Of a stretch of 64,000 nt of DNA, positions 8,001 through 15,604 are shown in pieces (position 1 is the first letter of the stretch; the number at the start of each line of letters is the position of its first letter). The notes beneath the pieces were generated by a model. It was not told where the DNA came from, made no database searches, and was given only the letters and a program-made list of their open reading frames with translations. Made by a program: the position numbers and the translations under genes. The stretch covers positions 1-64,000 of the forward strand of contig NZ_VMNH01000024.1 of NCBI RefSeq assembly GCF_007625115.1, in the 5' to 3' direction. This DNA is from Sedimenticola selenatireducens. GTDB taxonomy: Bacteria > Pseudomonadota > Gammaproteobacteria > Chromatiales > Chromatiaceae.

Positions 8001-8378
8001 AAGGCCCGCCTCATGCACTTTGCCAAGAATCTCGTTCATCGAGTCAAAAATGGTGCCGGAAACCGTACAGTTGATCGTTGATGTGGCCGGTTTATGTTCC
8101 AGAGCACCGGCGTTGGAGGTGATTCGTCCGGCCGGGATGGCACCTCGACGCAGGGCCCAGAGAAAACGGCCTTCCCACTCCTCCTGCAGTTCCGGTGTGG
8201 TCTCAATTTCAGCGAGGGCTTTGGCAACACGCTGATAGGTGCCATCAATGTCTTTATCAACCGGCGTACCGTCTTTGGCCTTCAGGCGGTATTTAGTGTT
8301 CCAGATGTCGAGAGAGGCCGGTTGTAGGGCAATCTCAACGGCGGCATCGGGTACTGCTTTGAGGTGGGCGCTTTTCAT
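5091..8378 (-). CDS. nrdJa: Class II (adenosylcobalamin) ribonucleotide reductase NrdJa with intein
   Basis: The precursor has 1095 residues; removing the 377-residue intein (residues 326-702) leaves 718, close to other NrdJa chains. Extein landmarks are LKAGCGIGYEFSTLRP, AGGRRGAQMA and the split finger-loop motif NP/CGEQPLPPYGACLLGS. The enzyme makes deoxyribonucleotides independently of oxygen using a B12-derived thiyl radical. The Cys after the intein corresponds to the radical Cys in the N-x-C-x-E motif, so no activity is possible before splicing. The ATG at 8378 is preceded by AAGGA; the upstream TTG at 8387 is too close to it. NrdR-like boxes lie upstream. Confidence 0.92.
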   Translation of the reverse strand: MKSAHLKAVPDAAVEIALQPASLDIWNTKYRLKAKDGTPVDKDIDGTYQRVAKALAEIETTPELQEEWEGRFLWALRRGAIPAGRITSNAGALEHKPATSTINCTVSGTIFDSMNEILGKVHEAGLTLKAGCGIGYEFSTLRPKGAYVSGAGAYTSGPLSFMDIYDKMCFTVSSAGGRRGAQMATFDIGHPDVMDFIRAKREDGRLRQFNLSLLITEEFMEAVKQDAQWDLAFPVTEKEVQEDGISLSNSDQVVWREWPYKENFIVDETGTKVACKIYKTIRAQRLWDVIMSSTYDYAEPGFILIDKVNEMNNNWFCENVRATNPCVTADTWIQTSAGPRQVNELIGTPFAARVDGNDHNSGSEGFFKTADKAVVHLKTTEGHSLRLTSDHRVRRVTKFTRYRTETEWCEAGELATGDRVLLNDHRSNSEWSGEQSHEEGYLLGLLIGDGTLKSDKAVLSVWKAAAVANGCNGNLDHGIEAVMQEALAAAHSLPHRSDFSGWMEVPGRNEFRLSTSAIKKLAEKMGIYPGHKAITPRMEQTSSSFHRGLLRGLFDADGSVQGNQKKGVSIRLSQSSISLLEAAQRMLLRLGVASTIYRARRPEGTKSLPDGNGGLQEYAVKAQHELVISGENLSQYNKLIGFADSNKQEKLEYLLKNYQRSLNRERFTARVESVESAGFEAVYDVQVPGINTFDANGLHAHNCGEQPLPPYGACLLGSVNLTKFVRNAFNKEASFDWAEFRKVVAIFTRMLDNVVDINGLPLEEQRKEIEHKRRHGMGYLGLGSCMTMLGMKYGDAASLRFTEKVTKELALVGWETGLELAREKGPAPIMEQEFTITNEMLTQRPEMAVDNWKIGDKIKGKILHAKYSRYMQQIAAERPELVEQIAEHGCRFTHHSSIAPTGTISLSLANNASNGIEPSFAHHYARNVIREGKKSKEKVDVFSFELLAYRELINKEAMPYSNEAEQKLPDYFISADQISPKQHVDVQAAAQKWIDSSISKTANVPTDFDYEEFKDIYLYAYEQGLKGCTTFRFNPEAFQGVLVKEEDLANTTYKFTLEDGTVIEAKGNDEIEYDGEIHSAANLFDAMKEGYYGKF
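6273..7403 (-). other. Intein with LAGLIDADG homing endonuclease inside nrdJa
   Basis: The insert begins with Cys (CVTADTWIQTS, block A) and ends with HAHN before an extein Cys, the classic splicing junctions. Block B is LTSDHRV with the expected His. Two LAGLIDADG motifs are visible, GYLLGLLIGDG and LLRGLFDADG, about 107 residues apart. Block F is AVYDVQVPGINTF. All splicing residues (Cys1, block B His, terminal His-Asn, Cys+1) are present, so it should splice. The endonuclease motifs keep their acidic residues, so it may still be active for homing. Confidence 0.93.
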
Positions 8379-8555
8379 GTCACACAAATCCTTCGGCTCT
8401 TATATTTATAGTGTTGTCGTCTCTGCATTGGTCCAGCCGCTAGATGCTGGCGCAGCTATACAGGGTACAACTTTCAAAGTTTCTAATTCAGTATGGTCTT
8501 TAACTTAAAAATAACGGGTGCCAGGGCTGGTTTCCGTTCAATATATTAAGCTCTA

Positions 8556-8571
8556 TCCCTATATATTGTAG
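8556..8571 (-). promoter_or_regulatory. NrdR-like box, promoter-proximal
   Basis: TCCCTATATATTGTAG fits the core of the NrdR consensus (ACACWATATWTWGTGT) with mismatches at the ends. It contains ATTGTA at 8565-8570, which read on the minus strand is TACAAT, a plausible -10 element for nrdJa. The next box is 42 bp upstream, a whole number of helical turns. Confidence 0.6.
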
Positions 8572-8597
8572 CTCGGCTTTCCATTGCTGGCTGAAAA

Positions 8598-8613
8598 ACA
8601 CTATATGTTGTGT
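8598..8613 (-). promoter_or_regulatory. NrdR-like box, distal member of the pair
   Basis: ACACTATATGTTGTGT has the full ACAC...GTGT ends and only one base off the consensus core. Together with 8556-8571 it forms a pair on one helix face, the known arrangement for the NrdR repressor that senses nucleotide levels. Confidence 0.75.
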
Positions 8614-8767
8614 TTTGATGGGCGAAGATTATGACTTGGATTGATCGCTGTCAAGCATCAGAAATGTTTATAAGAGAATAGTAATAAACAATGAAATCAA
8701 TGACATAGTTTGTCATTATTTGAGTGAAGTCCCCATAAGTATCGGAAAAAAAAGGAAAATAATAAAA

Positions 8768-8783
8768 ACACAAGATATTGTGT
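8768..8783 (-). promoter_or_regulatory. Third NrdR-like box, remote
   Basis: ACACAAGATATTGTGT is a good palindromic match to the NrdR consensus but lies 170 bp from the next box and about 390 bp from the nrdJa start. It might serve a second promoter or DNA looping, or be a chance match in AT-rich DNA. Confidence 0.5.
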
Positions 8784-8873
8784 TTTTATTAGGAGCGGGT
8801 CACAACTGATAGCTATTTGCCGTGAACTGGCAACAATTTACCGCCCTAATGAACTGAGTCTACGATCGGGAGA

Positions 8874-8911
8874 AATACCTGCTCATACATGAAGCCTGTA
8901 GAGCAGGTATT
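8874..8911 (-). terminator. Hairpin after the sulfur globule gene
   Basis: AATACCTGCTC and GAGCAGGTATT form a perfect 11-bp stem with a 16-nt loop, 31 bp after the minus-strand stop codon. Only a short T-rich tail follows, so it may act as an mRNA-stabilising hairpin as much as a terminator. Confidence 0.6.
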
Positions 8912-8941
8912 CTGTTTACCGAAAAAGTTGATCGATCCCGG

Positions 8942-9241
8942 TTACTTGGCTTCCTCTTTTTTTTCGGGTGCAGGCGCTTGGGGGGCGGCAGGCAGATAAG
9001 GTACGCCATAGTAGGGCGCATAGCCGTATCCATACCCAGGATAACCGTATGCCGGGTAGCCATAGCCATAACCTGGATAGCCGCCGTAATAGGGATATCC
9101 TCCCCAAGGTCCACCACCCCAGGGGCCACCCCAACCATCGTTCCATGGACCCCAGCCCCAGAAAGCATCCGCAGTGAGTGGTGCCATAGCCGCAGAGGTG
9201 GCTATGAGTGCAGCAGTCAAAAATTTGTGAGTCTTATTCAT
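8942..9241 (-). CDS. Sulfur globule envelope protein
   Basis: 99 residues. A Sec signal peptide (KFLTAALIATSAAMAPLTADA) precedes a low-complexity mature part almost entirely of Gly, Tyr, Pro and Trp (WGWGPWNDGWGG, then GYGY repeats), with a short Lys/Glu tail. This is the make-up of the small envelope proteins that coat periplasmic sulfur globules in purple and colourless sulfur bacteria. A strong GGAGG lies just upstream of the ATG. It is the clearest lifestyle marker in the window: it implies that sulfide or thiosulfate is oxidised with transient storage of sulfur. It faces the hydrogenase genes across a 149-bp region. Confidence 0.85.
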   Translation of the reverse strand: MNKTHKFLTAALIATSAAMAPLTADAFWGWGPWNDGWGGPWGGGPWGGYPYYGGYPGYGYGYPAYGYPGYGYGYAPYYGVPYLPAAPQAPAPEKKEEAK

Positions 9242-9317
9242 GTCATCCCTCCGATCTAAGTTGATTTGTGACGCAATTTCGCACTAAATAGCTTAATAGT
9301 AGATGTACAAATTGATA

Positions 9318-9331
9318 TTGATTCAGATCAT
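9318..9331 (+). promoter_or_regulatory. FNR-like site upstream of hynD
   Basis: TTGATTCAGATCAT matches the FNR consensus TTGAT-N4-ATCAA at nine of ten positions. A TAATAT at 9355-9360 could be the -10 box, which would put the site about 42 bp upstream of the start of transcription, the classic class II activator position. In Thiocapsa the hyn hydrogenase is known to be under an FNR-type regulator. Use of this site is inferred. Confidence 0.5.
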
Positions 9332-9390
9332 ATAATAAGAAAACAATAATAAGTTAATATATACACAGAATTCTTTTATAAGGGAAAACG

Positions 9391-9876
9391 ATGCCTATTG
9401 ATAGCAAGCGAACACTGGTTCTTGGGATCGGCAATACGATCATGACCGATGAAGGTGTGGGCATTCATGTCATTGAACATTTACAGAAGATCTATCCAGA
9501 GAAGGAGGACGTCTCTTTCGTCGATGGTGGGACGCTAAGTTTCTCGCTGGCGGGCTTCCTTGCTGAGCATGAACAGCTCATTGTGGTTGATGCAGCCAGA
9601 ACAGGAGGGGCGCCTGGTAGCGTGGTCTGTTATGAGGGCAACGAAATGGATCGCTACCTGACCGGAAATCGCCAGAGTGTGCATGAGGTTGGTTTGACTG
9701 ATTTATTGGATATTGCGCGTTTGAGTGATCACTATCCCGAGAATCGGGCGCTGATTGGTATTGAACCCGAGAGCATGGATTGGGGTGATGAGCCGACAGC
9801 CAGCGTTGCGCCAGCTATTCCCCAGGCGGCTGATATTGTCATTAAACTGATTGATCGATGGGGGATGCAAAAATAG
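9391..9876 (+). CDS. hynD: Hydrogenase maturation protease, HynL-specific
   Basis: 161 residues, the usual size for the HyaD/HybD/HupD family, which trims the C-terminal peptide from the [NiFe] large subunit after nickel insertion. The three nickel-sensing ligands are present: Glu21 in DEGVG, Asp67 in VVDAAR and His98 in SVHEVGL, at spacings matching E. coli HybD. AAGGG sits ahead of the ATG. It lies upstream of the structural genes rather than downstream as in many clusters. Cytoplasmic. Confidence 0.92.
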   Translation: MPIDSKRTLVLGIGNTIMTDEGVGIHVIEHLQKIYPEKEDVSFVDGGTLSFSLAGFLAEHEQLIVVDAARTGGAPGSVVCYEGNEMDRYLTGNRQSVHEVGLTDLLDIARLSDHYPENRALIGIEPESMDWGDEPTASVAPAIPQAADIVIKLIDRWGMQK

Positions 9877-10077
9877 TACGTATTGCCCAGTTTAAGTTTT
9901 GTGAAGTGTTTCGATTTCTCGCTGAGGAGCGATCTGATATCGGCCGAGACATTTCAGGTTAAGTCGTTGTAATTGAGTGACTAAATAGAAATTACCTAGA
10001 AAGCATAGGGAACATGACCTACGTCATCAACGTTTAACTCAATCAGCGGTAGTCTTGTGTCAAGGGTAAATAAGCAT

Positions 10078-10530
10078 ATGAGCGTATTTGATAATAAATC
10101 TTCTGAATCACCTTCCAGTTGTGGGCTGGCGGGGATGTCACACAATACGCTGCCACTCCTGAATGAAGTGAGTCATGCGCTAAAGCGCCTGGTTCGTACT
10201 GGGGAGTCAACAATAATAGATCTTCGCGCCATTCCCTTTGGACCCGGAGATGAAGCACGATTAATCAATTTACTGGGCAAAGGAGAGGTACAAGCCACGC
10301 TGGATACACTGGGAAAGACGACAGTGACGGAGACGCGCTTTGCAGGCGTCTGGCTGGTTGATCACTATAACAGTGAGGATGAGCGTATCGCTTTTCAGAT
10401 AGAAATAATTGATATACCCGAACTGTTACGGGCACAAACTGAAGATATGTACGAAAGCCTCGACTTACTGGGTGAGGTGGTTGAAGTAGAGAAGCAGAAG
10501 TTGAATGGAGGATCACCGGCGATTCAGTAA
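10078..10530 (+). CDS. hupH: HupH/HyaF-family hydrogenase expression protein
   Basis: 150 residues from the ATG at 10078 (AAGGG upstream; a GTG at 10057 is possible). The central block resembles the HupH C-terminal domain: LLNEVSHALKRLV, then IIDLRAIPFGPGD, LLGKGEV, TRFAGVWLVDHY. The family assists assembly or expression of membrane-bound [NiFe] hydrogenases, probably of the FeS-bearing small subunit. Classical HupH has two such domains; only one is seen here, so it is a short version. It lies between hynD and hynS, 76 bp ahead of hynS. Confidence 0.75.
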   Translation: MSVFDNKSSESPSSCGLAGMSHNTLPLLNEVSHALKRLVRTGESTIIDLRAIPFGPGDEARLINLLGKGEVQATLDTLGKTTVTETRFAGVWLVDHYNSEDERIAFQIEIIDIPELLRAQTEDMYESLDLLGEVVEVEKQKLNGGSPAIQ

Positions 10531-10606
10531 CGCCAGTGTGGATGTTTACCGGAAATAAGATCAATAAAAATCAACGAACAGATATCGAAGTACATTGGGA
10601 GGTAAC

Positions 10607-11698
10607 ATGGCTGAAAAAAACACCCTGGGCGAGAGCCTGAGACGTCACGGGGTATCGAGGCGCGGATTTCTGAAGTTCTGTACCGCTACAGCCTCACTCA
10701 TGGCGCTACCGCCGACTATGGTCCCGGCAATTGCCGAGGCACTTGAAAAGGCGAAAAGACCTTCGGTCATCTGGCTCTCCTTTCAGGAGTGTACAGGCTG
10801 TACCGAATCCTTGACCCGAAGTCACTCTCCCTCCGTGGAAAGCCTGATTTTTGATCATATCTCCCTGGACTATCATCACACCTTGCAGGCAGCTGCAGGT
10901 GAAGCGGCTGAAGCGGCTCGCGAAGCTGCCATGCATGAAAACAAGGGGAAATATATCCTGGTTGTGGATGGTTCTATCCCATTAGGTGATCCCGGCTATT
11001 CAACCATTGCGGGCATCAGTAACCTTGAGATGCTGAAAGAGACTGCAAAGGATGCTGCCGCCATTGTTGCGGTAGGTACCTGTGCGGCCTTCGGTGGATT
11101 ACCTCAGGCCAATCCTAATCCAACTGGTGCTGTCTCAGTATCCGACATCATAAAAGACAAGCCCATTATCAATGTCTCTGGCTGTCCGCCGATTCCTACC
11201 GTCATCACGGGCGTATTGGCTCACTTCCTGACCTTTGGCAGTATCCCCGACCTGGATCAATACAATCGTCCAAAGGTTTTCTATGGACAGAGTATCCATG
11301 ATCGCTGTTATCGCCGTCCGTTCTATGACAAAGGTAAGTTCGCAGAAACCTTTGATGATGAAGGCGCAAAGGCAGGTTGGTGTCTCTACAAACTCGGTTG
11401 TAAAGGGCCGATGACCTACAACGCTTGTGCTACGGCCAAATGGAATCAGGGCACCAGTTGGCCAGTAGAGTCTGGTCACGGTTGTCTCGGTTGTTCCGAG
11501 CCGCGTTTCTGGGATGCAGGCGGCTTCTACAACGCACTCTCTGTCCCAATCAGTGATAACTCACAGACGGTAGCTTTTGCCGCTGCGGCCGGTCTGGCAC
11601 TCGGTGCCGCTGCTGCTGGCCTCAACTATAAAAACAAAGATGAGGCAACCAAGGCACACGGAACCGTCACTATTGACGATCTGGAGAAATCATCATGA
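10607..11698 (+). CDS. hynS: [NiFe] hydrogenase small subunit HynS
   Basis: 363 residues from the ATG with GGGAGG upstream. A twin-arginine signal (VSRRGFLKF) exports the folded heterodimer to the periplasm. FeS cluster ligands are visible: ECTGC, GTCAAFGG, SGCPP, HDRC, GWCLYKLGCKGP, NAC and HGCLGCSEPRFWD. A C-terminal Ala/Gly-rich helix (AFAAAAGLALGAAAAG) likely anchors it. It carries electrons from the NiFe site to Isp1/Isp2. The stop overlaps isp1 (ATGA). Fits the group 1e, Isp1-type hydrogenases. Confidence 0.95.
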   Translation: MAEKNTLGESLRRHGVSRRGFLKFCTATASLMALPPTMVPAIAEALEKAKRPSVIWLSFQECTGCTESLTRSHSPSVESLIFDHISLDYHHTLQAAAGEAAEAAREAAMHENKGKYILVVDGSIPLGDPGYSTIAGISNLEMLKETAKDAAAIVAVGTCAAFGGLPQANPNPTGAVSVSDIIKDKPIINVSGCPPIPTVITGVLAHFLTFGSIPDLDQYNRPKVFYGQSIHDRCYRRPFYDKGKFAETFDDEGAKAGWCLYKLGCKGPMTYNACATAKWNQGTSWPVESGHGCLGCSEPRFWDAGGFYNALSVPISDNSQTVAFAAAAGLALGAAAAGLNYKNKDEATKAHGTVTIDDLEKSS

Positions 11699-12357
11699 AC
11701 GAACCGATGGACTTTCTCATCTGGACACGCAGTACGGCATTCGATGTGGCCGTTACGATCTTTGTGATCGGCGTGATATTACGACTGTTTGAAATTATCT
11801 CACTCGGTCGCAAACAAAATCTGGCAGAAGCGAAAGGGACCGAGTTCGGCCCCGGCATGAGAACTATATTCAGCCGGTCTGTACCCGATCTGGGCACCTT
11901 CAGAAGACAGCCACTGACCGTGGTAACAGGCTATATGTTCCACATCGGGTTATTCATTAGCCTGATTATGTTTGTGCCACATATTGAACTGTTCAGGGCT
12001 ACCTTCGGTTTCGGCTGGCCAGGTCTGCCAACACCTATTGTGGATGCTGCCGCTGTGTTGGCCCTCATAGGATTGCTGGCCGGGCTCTGGCACCGGATCA
12101 TGAATCCTGTGATGCAGAAGATCACAACCTTTGAGGATTGGCTGGTATGGACGTTGACATTCCTGCCCATTCTCACAGGCTATCTCGCCTACCATCGGAT
12201 GGTGGATCCCTATCCATTGATTCTCGGGCTGCATGTGCTCAGTGTTGAGGCGCTCATGATTGCGTTTCCATTTACCAAACTGATGCACACGTTCACTGTA
12301 TTTCTTTCACGCTGGTATAACGGCGCGATGAATGGCCGTCGGGGAGTTGAGTCATGA
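11695..12357 (+). CDS. isp1: Isp1, cytochrome b-type membrane subunit of Hyn hydrogenase
   Basis: 220 residues with about five membrane helices, related to NarI/DsrM cytochromes b. Candidate heme-ligand His residues sit in YMFHIG, LWHRIM, AYHRMV, LHVLS and KLMHTF. Overlaps hynS and isp2 by 4 bp each, so the three are translated together. Isp1 is thought to receive electrons from HynS on the periplasmic side and pass them across the membrane to Isp2. Confidence 0.92.
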   Translation: MNEPMDFLIWTRSTAFDVAVTIFVIGVILRLFEIISLGRKQNLAEAKGTEFGPGMRTIFSRSVPDLGTFRRQPLTVVTGYMFHIGLFISLIMFVPHIELFRATFGFGWPGLPTPIVDAAAVLALIGLLAGLWHRIMNPVMQKITTFEDWLVWTLTFLPILTGYLAYHRMVDPYPLILGLHVLSVEALMIAFPFTKLMHTFTVFLSRWYNGAMNGRRGVES

Positions 12358-13640
12358 GTGAAGCCACACTTGAAAGAGGCATCAATGCCCTCAAAGAGCA
12401 GATCGATGCACCCGTCGCGGCCTTCTTCTCCAGTTGCGTCAGTTGCGGCATGTGTGCCGAGGCCTGCCTGTTTTATACCGAGACGGGTGATCCAAAATAC
12501 ACGCCCATCTATAAACTGGAACCCTTGCGTCGTGTCTGGGAGTCTGAGTACACACTGATTGGAAAGATTAAAAAGGCCCTGGGTCTGCATAAGCCCGTTA
12601 CCGATGAGATGTTGGAAGAGTGGCAAGAACTGCTCTATGACAGTTGCACAATGTGCGCACGCTGTTCGATGATCTGTCCGGTCGGTAATGATATTGCCTA
12701 TATGGTACGCAAGACGCGTGAAGGCATGGTGGCTTCGGGCAATGCGCCTGAAGGCGTCAAGGGTGCGTCCATGCGTGCGGTTACCATTGGTAGTCCCATG
12801 GGTGTCAAACTCAGTGCGCTGGAAGCCCAGATAAAACATATTGAAGCTGATACAGGTCTGAAGATCCCAATGGATGCCGAGGGTGCGGATTATCTGGTAC
12901 TGCTCTCATCCATGGAGATCATGAACTTCCCAGAATACCTGGAAGGCTTGGCAAAGATCTTTAAACAAGCTGGCATCAGTTGGACACTTTGCTCAACGGC
13001 CTTTGAGGCCACCAACTCGGGTATCCAGATCGGTTCAACGGATATCGCACGCATTCTGGTGCAACGCATTGTCGATGGTGCAGAACGCCTGAAAGTCAAA
13101 AATGTTATCAGCCCAGAGTGCGGTCATGCCTATACCGCGATTCGTTGGGATGGTCCCAATCTGATTGGACGTCCGTTCACTTTCCGGGTGCTGCATATTC
13201 TTGAGTTGCTGGATGAGCTTCGTGCGGCCGGTAAGATCAAGACAAAGGATCTGGAAACTGACTGTTACACCTTCCATGACCCTTGTTCATTGGCCAGAAA
13301 AGGTGGTGTGATCGAGGGTCCACGCAGACTGATGAACATGGTCACCACTAACTTTGCCGAGATGAAAGATCACGGCAAGATGAACTGGTGCTGCGGTGGC
13401 GGTGGCGGTGTCTCCAGTAATGAAGATGCTGAAGAGCTACGCATCAAGGTATTCAAGAAAAAGAAAGATCAGATAGAAGAGACCGGCGCAGATGTGCTGG
13501 TGACGGCCTGTGCAAACTGCCGTCTGGTGATTGAAGAGGGGCTCGAAGAGTACAAGGTCGAGTTACCCGTCATCGGTCTGTCTGAGTTGATTGCTGATCA
13601 TCTGGTTGTGGATGAAGCACAAGCCGAAGAGAAGGGTTAA
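12354..13640 (+). CDS. isp2: Isp2, HdrD/DsrK-like iron-sulfur subunit
   Basis: 428 residues. Two N-terminal 4Fe-4S motifs are seen (CVSCGMCAEAC and CTMCARCSMICP). The C-terminal half has the CCG-type cysteine-rich region (HDPC, NWCCGGGGG, CANC), the hallmark of heterodisulfide reductase HdrD and DsrK. No signal peptide, so it is cytoplasmic on the membrane face of Isp1. It likely exchanges electrons with a thiol/disulfide or sulfur carrier, linking H2 to sulfur metabolism. Confidence 0.92.
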   Translation: MSEATLERGINALKEQIDAPVAAFFSSCVSCGMCAEACLFYTETGDPKYTPIYKLEPLRRVWESEYTLIGKIKKALGLHKPVTDEMLEEWQELLYDSCTMCARCSMICPVGNDIAYMVRKTREGMVASGNAPEGVKGASMRAVTIGSPMGVKLSALEAQIKHIEADTGLKIPMDAEGADYLVLLSSMEIMNFPEYLEGLAKIFKQAGISWTLCSTAFEATNSGIQIGSTDIARILVQRIVDGAERLKVKNVISPECGHAYTAIRWDGPNLIGRPFTFRVLHILELLDELRAAGKIKTKDLETDCYTFHDPCSLARKGGVIEGPRRLMNMVTTNFAEMKDHGKMNWCCGGGGGVSSNEDAEELRIKVFKKKKDQIEETGADVLVTACANCRLVIEEGLEEYKVELPVIGLSELIADHLVVDEAQAEEKG

Positions 13641-13647
13641 CGCCGGC

Positions 13648-13682
13648 TTCTCCCATACCATGATAAATGGGGTGGGGGAGAC
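13648..13682 (+). other. Imperfect hairpin between isp2 and hynL
   Basis: TCTCCCATACCA can pair imperfectly with TGGGGTGGGGGAGA. No T-run follows. In the 131-bp gap it might adjust relative amounts of hynS-isp mRNA and hynL. Confidence 0.4.
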
Positions 13683-13771
13683 TGGTTCAGATATAACAAA
13701 CGATTGCAGTAGCGCACACAGGCGCGAACATCCGTCCAATTGAAAACGGACGGTTATGGGAGAACAGAGTT

Positions 13772-15493
13772 ATGAGCGAACGCATAGTCGTCGACCCGAT
13801 CACTCGTATTGAGGGCCACCTGCGTATCGAAGCGCAAATGGATGGCAACAATATTGGTCAGGCCTACTCATCCGGCACCATGGTGCGGGGTATCGAAACC
13901 ATCCTCAAGGGGCGCGATCCAAGAGATGCCTGGGCTTATGTACAACGCATTTGCGGTGTCTGTACATTGGTACATGGAATGGCATCGATACGAGCTGTAG
14001 AAGATGCTCTGAATTACGAGATTCCAAAGAATGCCCAACTGATTCGTAACTTGATGATTGGGGCACAATACATCCATGATCATGTGATGCACTTCTATCA
14101 TCTGCATGCACTTGACTGGGTGGATGTGGTATCCGCATTGAGCGCCGATCCAAAAGCGACATCTGATTTGGCGCAATCACTGAGTAGCTGGTCAAAATCT
14201 TCGCCGGGTTATTTTTCAGACGTTAAGAAAAAACTGAAAGGCTTTGTCGATGGCGGCCAGTTGGGTATCTTCTCCAAGGCATACTGGGGACATCCGGCTT
14301 ACAAACTGCCGCCTGAGGCCAATCTGATGGCAGTGGCGCATTATCTGGAAGCACTGACCTGGCAACGTGATGTGGCAAAACTCCACGCGATCTTCGGTGG
14401 CAAGAACCCTCATCCAAACTTTCTGGTCGGTGGTGTGGCATCGCCCATTGATCTGAACTCTGATTCAGCCATTAATGCCAAGAAGCTCTCCCAGGTACAG
14501 GACATCATCACCCAGATGCGAGCGTTTGTTGATCAAGTCTATCTGCCTGATACACTCGCAGTCGCTTCGTTCTATAAAGATTGGTTCAAGCGCGGTGAAG
14601 GGCTGGGTAACTTTATGTGTTATGGCGATCTGCCCTCAACAAGCATGAGTGATCCCTCCGGTTTCTTGTTCCCCGCGGGTGTCATATTGAATCGTGATCT
14701 CAGCACTATCCATGAAGTGGATGTGCATGATGCGTCGCAGATTCAGGAATACGTCAAACACTCCTGGTATGATTATGATGAGGGCAAGGATAAAGGACTC
14801 CATCCCTACGATGGTGAAACCAATCTGAATTACACCGGGCCGAAACCACCTTATAAACATCTCGATGTGGAACAAGCCTACTCCTGGCTCAAATCACCCC
14901 GTTGGAAAAACCACTCAATGGAAGTAGGGCCGCTTGCACGCGTCCTGTTGCTCTATGCAAAGGGACATGAGCCCACCAAAGAGTTGGCAGGTTTTGCATT
15001 AAAGAAACTCGATGTGCCGATTGAAGCGCTCTTCTCAACCCTGGGACGTACCGCTGCCAGAACACTGGAATCTAAAATCCTGGCGGATGGTATGCAAGGC
15101 TGGTATGACGATTTGATTGCCAATATCAAGGCGGGTGATAGCAAGACCTTCAACGATAAGCTGTGGGATCCCTCCACCTGGCCCAGTGAGTGTCAGGGAG
15201 CGGGCTACATGGAAGCGCCTCGTGGTGCATTGGGTCACTGGATTGTTATCAAAGACACCAAGATCAAAAACTATCAGGCCGTAGTGCCATCAACCTGGAA
15301 TGCAGGCCCAAGAGACCCTGATGGTGTTCCCGGTGCCTATGAAGCCGCGCTTCAGGATAATCATCAACTGCATGATCCCAAGCAACCGATTGAGATTCTG
15401 CGTACCATTCACAGCTTTGATCCCTGTATTGCCTGCGCCGTACATCTCTCTGATGAAGATGGCGAAGAGATGGTACAGGTCAAAGTGACCTGA
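13772..15493 (+). CDS. hynL: [NiFe] hydrogenase large subunit HynL
   Basis: 573 residues carrying the NiFe(CN)2CO site. The N-terminal ligand motif is RICGVC (Cys61, Cys64) and the C-terminal motif DPCIACAVH (Cys552, Cys555). The His558 marks the HynD cleavage point, leaving a 15-residue peptide (LSDEDGEEMVQVKVT) to be removed. No signal peptide; it is exported with HynS through the Tat signal. A GGGAGAA ribosome site precedes the ATG. The gene is separated from hynS by isp1 and isp2, the arrangement known from Thiocapsa. Confidence 0.95.
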   Translation: MSERIVVDPITRIEGHLRIEAQMDGNNIGQAYSSGTMVRGIETILKGRDPRDAWAYVQRICGVCTLVHGMASIRAVEDALNYEIPKNAQLIRNLMIGAQYIHDHVMHFYHLHALDWVDVVSALSADPKATSDLAQSLSSWSKSSPGYFSDVKKKLKGFVDGGQLGIFSKAYWGHPAYKLPPEANLMAVAHYLEALTWQRDVAKLHAIFGGKNPHPNFLVGGVASPIDLNSDSAINAKKLSQVQDIITQMRAFVDQVYLPDTLAVASFYKDWFKRGEGLGNFMCYGDLPSTSMSDPSGFLFPAGVILNRDLSTIHEVDVHDASQIQEYVKHSWYDYDEGKDKGLHPYDGETNLNYTGPKPPYKHLDVEQAYSWLKSPRWKNHSMEVGPLARVLLLYAKGHEPTKELAGFALKKLDVPIEALFSTLGRTAARTLESKILADGMQGWYDDLIANIKAGDSKTFNDKLWDPSTWPSECQGAGYMEAPRGALGHWIVIKDTKIKNYQAVVPSTWNAGPRDPDGVPGAYEAALQDNHQLHDPKQPIEILRTIHSFDPCIACAVHLSDEDGEEMVQVKVT

Positions 15494-15506
15494 TAATCGT
15501 TACACC

Positions 15507-15545
15507 GTCATACGCCTCTCTCCTATGCGGGGGAGGGGCGTATAA
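15507..15545 (+). other. GC-rich hairpin after hynL
   Basis: CGTCATACGCCTCTCTCC is nearly complementary to GGGGAGGGGCGTATAACG. No T-tract follows. It may protect the hynL mRNA 3' end or weakly separate it from the membrane protein gene. Confidence 0.45.
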
Positions 15546-15604
15546 CGTATGCAGTACACGCCAATGTACACTCACGTTTATTAATCCACATACAGCAGTA
15601 CGTA

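Larger units (their letters stand above)
8379..8941. other. Intergenic region between nrdJa and sulfur globule gene
   Basis: 563 bp without a convincing gene. Frames here only shadow the globule gene. It holds three NrdR-like boxes (8556, 8598, 8768) and a perfect hairpin at 8874-8911. I looked for cobalamin riboswitch features because of the B12-dependent enzyme and saw none. Confidence 0.6.

Noticed and set aside
8379-8941. Possible cobalamin riboswitch ahead of the B12-dependent reductase
   Set aside because: I could not find the conserved B12-box or surrounding helices; the NrdR-like boxes explain the region better.
9877-10077. Second FNR site ahead of hupH/hynS
   Set aside because: Only half-site matches (TTAACTCAATCAG-like) were seen, not a convincing palindrome.
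12210-12839. 209-codon antisense frame in isp1/isp2
   Set aside because: It is a shadow of two well-supported genes and has no recognisable domain.
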